Below are positions 58,435-64,000 of a stretch of DNA of 64,000 nucleotides, in pieces. This DNA comes from Enoplolaimus lenunculus (Eukaryota; Nematoda; Enoplea; Enoplida; Thoracostomopsidae). The DNA lies in NCBI GenBank assembly GCA_030248215.1, contig JASANG010001915.1:62001-126000 (forward strand), written 5' to 3'. Both the position numbers and the translations under genes were made by a program. The notes below the pieces were generated by a model. That model saw nothing but the letters and a program-made list of their open reading frames with translations. It did not search any database and was not told the origin of the DNA. How positions within the stretch are numbered: the stretch's first letter is position 1; each line of letters begins with the position of its first letter.

Positions 58435-59177
58435 GGCCCATGTTACGCTGAGGGCCGTTCCGCTGTCCCGGGACAGTGGGACAGCCGGGACAGTGGGACA
58501 GCGGGACAGTAGAATAGCGGGACTGATCTACTAACCCATTGTCCCGCTGTCCTATCGTCCCACTGTCCCATTGTCCCGCTGTCCCACTGTCCCATTGTCC
58601 CACTGTCCGCTGTCCTACTGTCCCACTGTCCTACTGTCCCGCTGTCCTACTGTCCCGCTGTCCTACTGTCCCGCTGTCCTATTGTCCCGCTGTCCTACTG
58701 TCCCGCTGTCCTACTGTCCCGCTGTCCTACTGTCCCGCTGTCCCGCTGTCCTACTGTCCTACTGTCCCGCTGTCCCGCTGTCCTACTGTCCCGCTGTCCC
58801 ACTGTCCCACTGTCCCGTTGTCCCACGTCCTGCTGTCCCACTGTCCCGCTGTCCTACTGTCCTACTGTCCCGCTGTCCCGCTGTCCTACTGTCCAGCTGT
58901 CCTGCAGTCCCGCTGTCCCACTGTCACGCTGTCCTACTGTCCAGCTGTCCTGCAGTCCCGCTGTCCCACTGTCACGCTGTCCTACTGTCCCACTGTCCCG
59001 CTGTCCTACTGTCCCGCTGTCCTACTGTCCTAATGTCCCGCTGTCCCACTGTCCCGCTGTCCCACTGTCCTACTGTCCCGCTGTCCTACTGTCCCGTTGT
59101 CCTACTGTCCAGCTGTCCATTGTCCCGCTGTCCCACTGTCCCGGGACAGCGGGATGGCCCTCAGCGTAACATGGGCC
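58435..59177. mobile_element. hAT-like element whose body is an 8-bp satellite
   Basis: Ends GGCCCATGTTACGCTGAGGGCC and its perfect inverted copy, with further inverted CTGTCCCGGGACAG blocks inside each end. A perfect 8-bp duplication GATATTCT lies on both sides (58427-58434 and 59178-59185). The roughly 560-bp body is a tandem array of CTGTCCCG/CTGTCCTA/CTGTCCCA units. The terminal GGCCCATGT and the 8-bp duplication are shared with the TTAGGC-bearing MITEs. Long frames through it are periodic artefacts of the 8-bp unit. Confidence 0.93.
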
Positions 59178-59272
59178 GATATTCTAGTCGTCGAAACGCA
59201 TAAGCTTTTGTGGAATGTTATTATTGTAAGTCAATGATGGTTCTTAAACTATAATATAGGTGATGATTTTAG

Positions 59273-59445
59273 GGCCAACCTTTTCATTATTCATGAATTT
59301 TTATTTAACGTGCAAGCGTGCAGCAGCGGACGCTAAAACGGATGGGAAGCAAATACGGCGGTTGATCCAGGTGGAGGTAGAGAATGGCGAGATGTATATA
59401 TACCCCGCTGGCACTGCTGTGGTGAAAATTTTGCGATACAAATAA
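59273..59445 (+). CDS. Candidate terminal exon, unknown product
   Basis: Acceptor GATTTTAG, then a frame PTFSLFMNFYLTCKRAAADA, KTDGKQIRRLIQVEVENGEM, YIYPAGTAVVKILRYK and TAA. Higher GC than its surroundings and a sensible composition suggest coding. It needs a donor leaving one base, whereas the exon ending at 58137 leaves two, so it is either a different gene or an intermediate exon is missing. Not recognised. Confidence 0.38.
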
Positions 59446-60038
59446 TTCATCTAAAGCTGAAAATGTGTTTTTAGACAAATAAAGAGCAAAATATGTCGAA
59501 GCTGTTACCCAAAATTCAATAATTTTGCGTCTTCAGAACGATTGGTCAATCCTAAAATATTGAGAAAATTTGTTATAAACATTTTTTAATTCTTTAGAAT
59601 TTTGGAACACAAAAAGTATTTTCCCTTACCGTATAACCTTGGATCCGCCACAGCCACTGGGGCAATAGCAGAAGAAACTTCGTGAGATAAGCGAACGAGA
59701 AGCAAACCACAATTCTAGTATTGAATACTTTAAAGAGTGACAGGCATCGGATTTTTTATCATATCCAGATATCGGGCAATTCTTGCAGAATATTTATTTT
59801 AATTTCGGATATCATATTCCTAAGTATAACCTTGCATTATCGATCAAGCTATTGACACAAGACAGATATACGTTTAATTCAACGGATAGTTGCAATACCG
59901 GATATATATCAGTAATGAAGGGTGGCGGTGGGCTGGCCGAAAATAATATCAGTCCGTAACGGAATAGCAAGGGGGTACCCTCTTGAGATGCCAAATAAAT
60001 ATCAGTCCCGCTCTTATTCCGGTTCACTACAGTACGAC

Positions 60039-60127
60039 CTTTAGTGCAGAAACATTCCTGCATAGGCATTACTGCCATCATCATTATAACGTGTACGAAT
60101 TTGAGTAACATTCGCTCGTTTGGCAAC
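60039..60127 (-). CDS. Possible first exon with signal peptide
   Basis: After an acceptor TTTTCAG at 60128 on the - strand, an ATG at 60111 opens MLLKFVHVIMMMAVMPMQEC then FCTK before AAAG|GTCGTA. This has the shape of a signal peptide followed by a cysteine-bearing secreted protein. The acceptor just before the ATG could be a cis or trans-splice site. No second exon was found. Confidence 0.28.
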
Positions 60128-61887
60128 CTGAAAATTTAAACCTTGTGTTTACAAATTTTAATTGTCACTGGCAGAACTTTATAAAGCGTAAGCCCAAGCA
60201 AAACGTGTAGTCTAGAATCGAAGCGTACTCTTTTACTGGCCCACCAGAAACCGGGACACCTCGAAACGGAAACATGCGCCTAAAAAAGGATAGAGGTGAC
60301 TAAAAAAGACACTTTTGCAGCATTCAGAGTAGCTGGCAGAGGCCAAAATATTTTCTCGCTCAGTAGTCTTGCTTGCAAAAACTTTCAAACCATCTTATCC
60401 CCTACCGAAATGAATTTATGGCTGTGTCCGTGGTCAGTTAAGATAAAATTAATGTGTCACCGAAGACCAGCAGAGGAGAAGATATCCTATACTGTCGTGC
60501 TAAGCAGCTTATATTGGCGAAGTGTTTTGCAAAATTTGTTATACCAAAACCGCGTCTTCCAAAACATAGTTATTTTCAAGCCTAAGGCAAAACTTGGTAC
60601 ATGCGTCAAGGATTAGATGAAACGGTACTCGCCTTACGCGACTTTGTTTAACCTTTATTTTTCGAACAGTCCCAATATTAAAATTATAATTCTAATCTCA
60701 CCTAATCTTTGAGAGTAGTTTTGATAAGCAGTGTTTATCCTGTATTTGGTTTTAGATGGCTACCTGGTATTATATATACCGTCAATCCGGTGTTCGTTTT
60801 GTAATCATCATTCGAATCAAAGCTTTTTGAGGGAATTGCATGGAGCGGTCTTTTCAAAAAATATTTTGTTCGTATTTGCTTCGCTTGTTGAATCGATAGT
60901 TTCTTCCTGGTTTTGATTTGTTCAGATGTTGGTGTAAACATATATGATCCACAAATCTGGGGTTAACTGCAGGCCCTCCCTGGATTCGGGCAAATATTTT
61001 TCGAGCGTCTAATATTGGTTTCCGATGATGTTGTTAGCTTTGCGACTTGAAATTTGAATGGATGCATGTTTACTTTGTAACGCAGTCAACAAACTTAGTT
61101 TTATTCAAATATTGTTACTGTAACAAGCCAAACTATTGAAAGGAAAATTGCTATGGAAAAATGGTAAAATGCCTCTCGCGACCTTACAAATACTGAAACT
61201 CCGTTTGGCTCCACGCTCGTTTCGCAGGTAGGCTTTCTTCCGCCATTACGCTACGTGCCTGCATTATATGTAGGCTTCCGATTTTTTCCATCAGTGAAGC
61301 TGCGCCAATGTTTGCCTAAACCAAATTGTGTGTTTTCGGCTAAGACAGGAATCGGTTATTAAGAAAGCCATTTGATCATGAATATTTCTGGTTATTATCC
61401 AAACATACAAAACAAATTATTAATAGCATTAGTTTTATTATTTTATTAAGTTTGTAGTGAAAATGACAAAACACAAGCGATCCTTCAAATTTCTTCATGA
61501 AAAATAAAAGTTTGGCAAACTGTGCCCTCCAAACTATGCTGATAAAATTTTCAAATATTTTGATTTGTTTACAACGGAGTATAATTATAGGTAAGCCTAT
61601 TCTTTTACAATTATTGCACGATGATCGTGCAATTTTAGTTGCGAAACTTTGCATTTCGAAGTTTCGTCTTTCGGCTACCTTGAAGTATGGTGGCAATTGC
61701 TAAAATTAGCAAATTCAAGATCATTTATATTTATTACATATTTTGCTTCCCTTTCCGACCAGTATTTTTTGTCTCTGGTTTCACAGTAATTTGCCGACAT
61801 TTCGATGCCAGATATCCTATTAGTACGAAATCCAAACACTTGTGTTAACATGACGTTTACAGTTAATTAATTTTTTTAACTTTTTAG
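60128..61887. other. Mostly featureless stretch
   Basis: A MITE remnant (GCGTAAGCCCAAGCAAAACG ... TACTCTTTTACTGGCCCACC) lies at 60184-60255. An open + strand frame of 106 codons at 60296-60616 lacks motifs and splice support. Nothing else could be supported. Confidence 0.35.
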
Positions 61888-63752
61888 ACACCGCCAACAA
61901 TGTACCTATTTAGAAAGTTGTTGACTATTTTAACGTTGAGTATTCTGTTGATGACTTTGGTTTTATATTTATTGTATCAGATGAAACGTAAACCTACGCC
62001 AGCAGACTGAGCCAAACTAGCATAGCCAGGAATTTATCTCGGCAGGTTATAATCACGCGTAAAGGTTTTTCAAAGCGATCGTAGCGACCGGCAAAATATT
62101 TTGGCAACTGTAGAGCACTGTATATATACAGTAAAAGTGCGTTTTTTGAATCTATTCAGTAATCTTGAAAATAATTCACTCTCTATGCCCTTATATATAC
62201 GATCCTCAGAGATGTAAATGGGTAAAGATTTTTTTATCCGCGGTAAATTTGCAATTCAAGTTTTTCTACATTATTATCTGGTTTCAAGTTTTTTTATGAA
62301 AATTTTATGCGGTTAAAGAATTATAAATTTTTACAATATTCTTTATCTGCGGGCATACCCACGTCAAAATTTGCTTACCCGTTCCGCGTTGACCCGCGGG
62401 TACCCGATGATAGCGTGCAGCTCTGACTATCCTGATAGTGAATATACTACAACTTGCGCGTTCTTTATTAGATAAATATTTATTAAAATCCTAACTTTTA
62501 TTCGAAACGCACTTCCGAACGGAAGGCCCTATAACTACGATAAGTGTCTCTGGGTATTTTTTTCGCCAAAATGTGTAAAATTGTTCAGAATACAAGTGGG
62601 CTTATGTACTCCACTCTTTCTCGCGTATTATGGCTTAAGATGAGGTGTAGGCTAATGAAAAAGTTTAGGAAAATGATCATGCTTTAGCTGATGGTTGTAT
62701 ATTTAAAACTTTTCGTATACCTAATCGTTCACAAGCTTCTCATAAAGTTAATCCTAAGCCTTAGCCTAAAGCTGTGAGAAAAGTGTACAAGAGAGCACAG
62801 TTGTAAAGTTATCATTCTTCTGGCATAAAAGACTATTGTGAAACTTCAACGATATTTTTGTATAGTAAAACTTTGTCGACAGTATCATGGATAATAACAT
62901 GGGATAAGCTTTAATCTATGGTTCAACTCTGGCAAACTGTGACAAATACGTCTCCAGATCTCGACTGAAGCTTTTGTGATAAAGTTTAATAGCGAAAATA
63001 ATTCACAGCTTTCAAATAAATGTGCATCGGCTTTTGTGCACTTTCGCACCTGACAAGCTTAATCTTAGACTTAGGCTTAGGTTTAAAAACGTTCTAAGCG
63101 TTTTTTAAGCCTAAGGTTAAGTCTAAGGTCAAGTTGTTAGTTAAATTTGGGTGAAAGTAGACAAGGGCCGTGCAGTTTAGGGCCAAATTGCACCAATCAC
63201 AAATGAAGTCCTCATTTGTTTTTCTTGCTAAATGAAATTTGTTTTTGAACAGTGTATTTGACGGGTCATTTGCCAACAACCGACTGAGAAACAGCTGAAT
63301 TAAGAATCGCGCATTTTTCTTTCCTCAAGTAAGATTTTTGTGAAGTAGTTATATCATCAATTATTCGAACGAAATAAATGACAATCTCAGACAGGCTTCA
63401 AGGGTATTACCTTTTCAAATATGTGTAGCACCTATCACCAGTTATTAATAGGTTTTGTAGCTTTTGAACCAGAGATTTATGCGGTTCTATTTAGCACATT
63501 TTTCGCATTTTGCTTTCCTCAATTTTAGCATCCGTAATTGCGGAAGTTTGTCACTTTCAAAAGCTATCCTGTTTATCCATAGGTAGAAATAAAGAATGGT
63601 CCCCAGAGTGTGGTGTAATAGGGCAGAATTGGCCCCGTTATAAAACAGGCCACCTTATGTATGACAAATATCAGGATAACCTGTCTGATGTTGTGTCTGA
63701 AGCAAAATTGCAACGATTGCCATCAGGTTTGGAAATTATAACACAAAAATAA
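61888..63752 (+). CDS. Candidate type II membrane protein, two exons, unknown function
   Basis: Acceptor TTTTTAG at 61887 is followed 12 bases later by an ATG opening MYLFRKLLTILTLSILLMTL then VLYLLYQMK. This is a short basic end plus one transmembrane helix, the N-terminus typical of Golgi type II enzymes. A donor AAAC|GTAAAC at 61988 matches in phase the exon 63529-63752 (acceptor AATTTTAG), which encodes IGRNKEWSPECGVIGQNWPR and YKTGHLMYDKYQDNLSDVVS and reaches TAA, giving 103 residues. Without splicing, the first frame ends nine codons later. Further exons near 63901-63945 (open, IVTIMKGIKPDTSLQ before GTTAAT) suggest that the gene may run out of the window. No family recognised. Confidence 0.4.
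63060..63140. repeat. Palindromic TTAGGC remnant
   Basis: CTTAGACTTAGGCTTAGG and CCTAAGGTTAAGTCTAAG face each other around AAACGTTCTAAGCGTTTTT. It is a small fold-back made only of the internal repeat, without MITE ends. Confidence 0.5.
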
Positions 63753-64000
63753 GCGAAATTTTTTGACAGATCTGACTGTCTAAATATTAAATTCATTCAT
63801 CGAATTTTCTGGTCTTCTGCTTGCTACTTCAGATTCAATTTTGGTAATCATTGCTTCTTATCAAAGTTTCATAACTTAAGCTAATTGTTTTTTGCCTAAA
63901 CAGATAGTTACAATCATGAAAGGTATTAAACCGGATACCAGTCTGCAGGTTAATATTAGAAAATCATTATTTTGCTTTGCTATAGTTTTGAAGCTTTAAG

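Noticed and set aside
58539-59203. Two overlapping frames rich in CPTVPLS/CPAVLLS repeats
   Set aside because: An 8-bp tandem unit gives an 8-residue period in every frame without stops; the array is the body of a transposon with a perfect target duplication.
1-64000. Bacterial-style systems (operons, CRISPR arrays, prophage, restriction or toxin modules) and retroviral or LTR elements
   Set aside because: Intron-containing genes, MITE density and absence of long ORFs with reverse transcriptase, integrase or phage motifs exclude these within this window.

Overview
The window is AT-rich animal nuclear DNA with few genes. Coding exons are short and scattered, with GT-AG (once GC-AG) introns, and dozens of non-autonomous DNA transposons lie between and inside the genes. 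There are no rRNA genes, no intact tRNA genes, no bacterial operons and no CRISPR. More than fifteen inverted-repeat elements carry arrays of the hexamer TTAGGC, the nematode telomere unit. Together with a GH19 chitinase and neuropeptide-type precursors this suggests an ecdysozoan, most likely a nematode with a repeat-rich genome. The species is inference only.

Layout. (1) 0.7-3.0 kb, + strand: the 3' exons of a serine-rich protein I do not recognise. (2) 6.6-19.2 kb, - strand: a BRICHOS gene, type II membrane protein of the ITM2/BRI2 design, with a transmembrane exon, BRICHOS core, furin-type site and six-cysteine tail. A second tail exon at 6.64-6.97 kb has the same splice phase and exactly the same cysteine spacing. 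(3) 21.4-26.2 kb: weaker exon candidates. (4) 27.1-29.1 kb: a composite inverted-repeat element holding two nested hAT-like MITEs. (5) 30.9-34.4 kb, + strand: a four-exon secreted GH19 chitinase, with a 1.08-kb hAT-like element ending 136 bp before its ATG. (6) 35-47 kb: mostly transposon relics. (7) 47.0-48.2 kb, + strand: a two-exon neuropeptide-type precursor whose intron holds a hAT MITE. (8) 48.4-52.1 kb: a fold-back element, a 2.6-kb array of an 18-bp satellite, then a small coding exon. (9) 57.9-59.4 kb: exons of an unknown gene around a hAT-like element made of an 8-bp satellite. (10) 59.8-63.8 kb: candidate secreted and membrane-protein exons.

All gene models come from reading splice consensus and matching exon phases by eye; none is supported by transcripts. 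The strongest are the chitinase, the BRICHOS gene (except its sixth exon), the neuropeptide precursor and the 0.7-3.0 kb gene.
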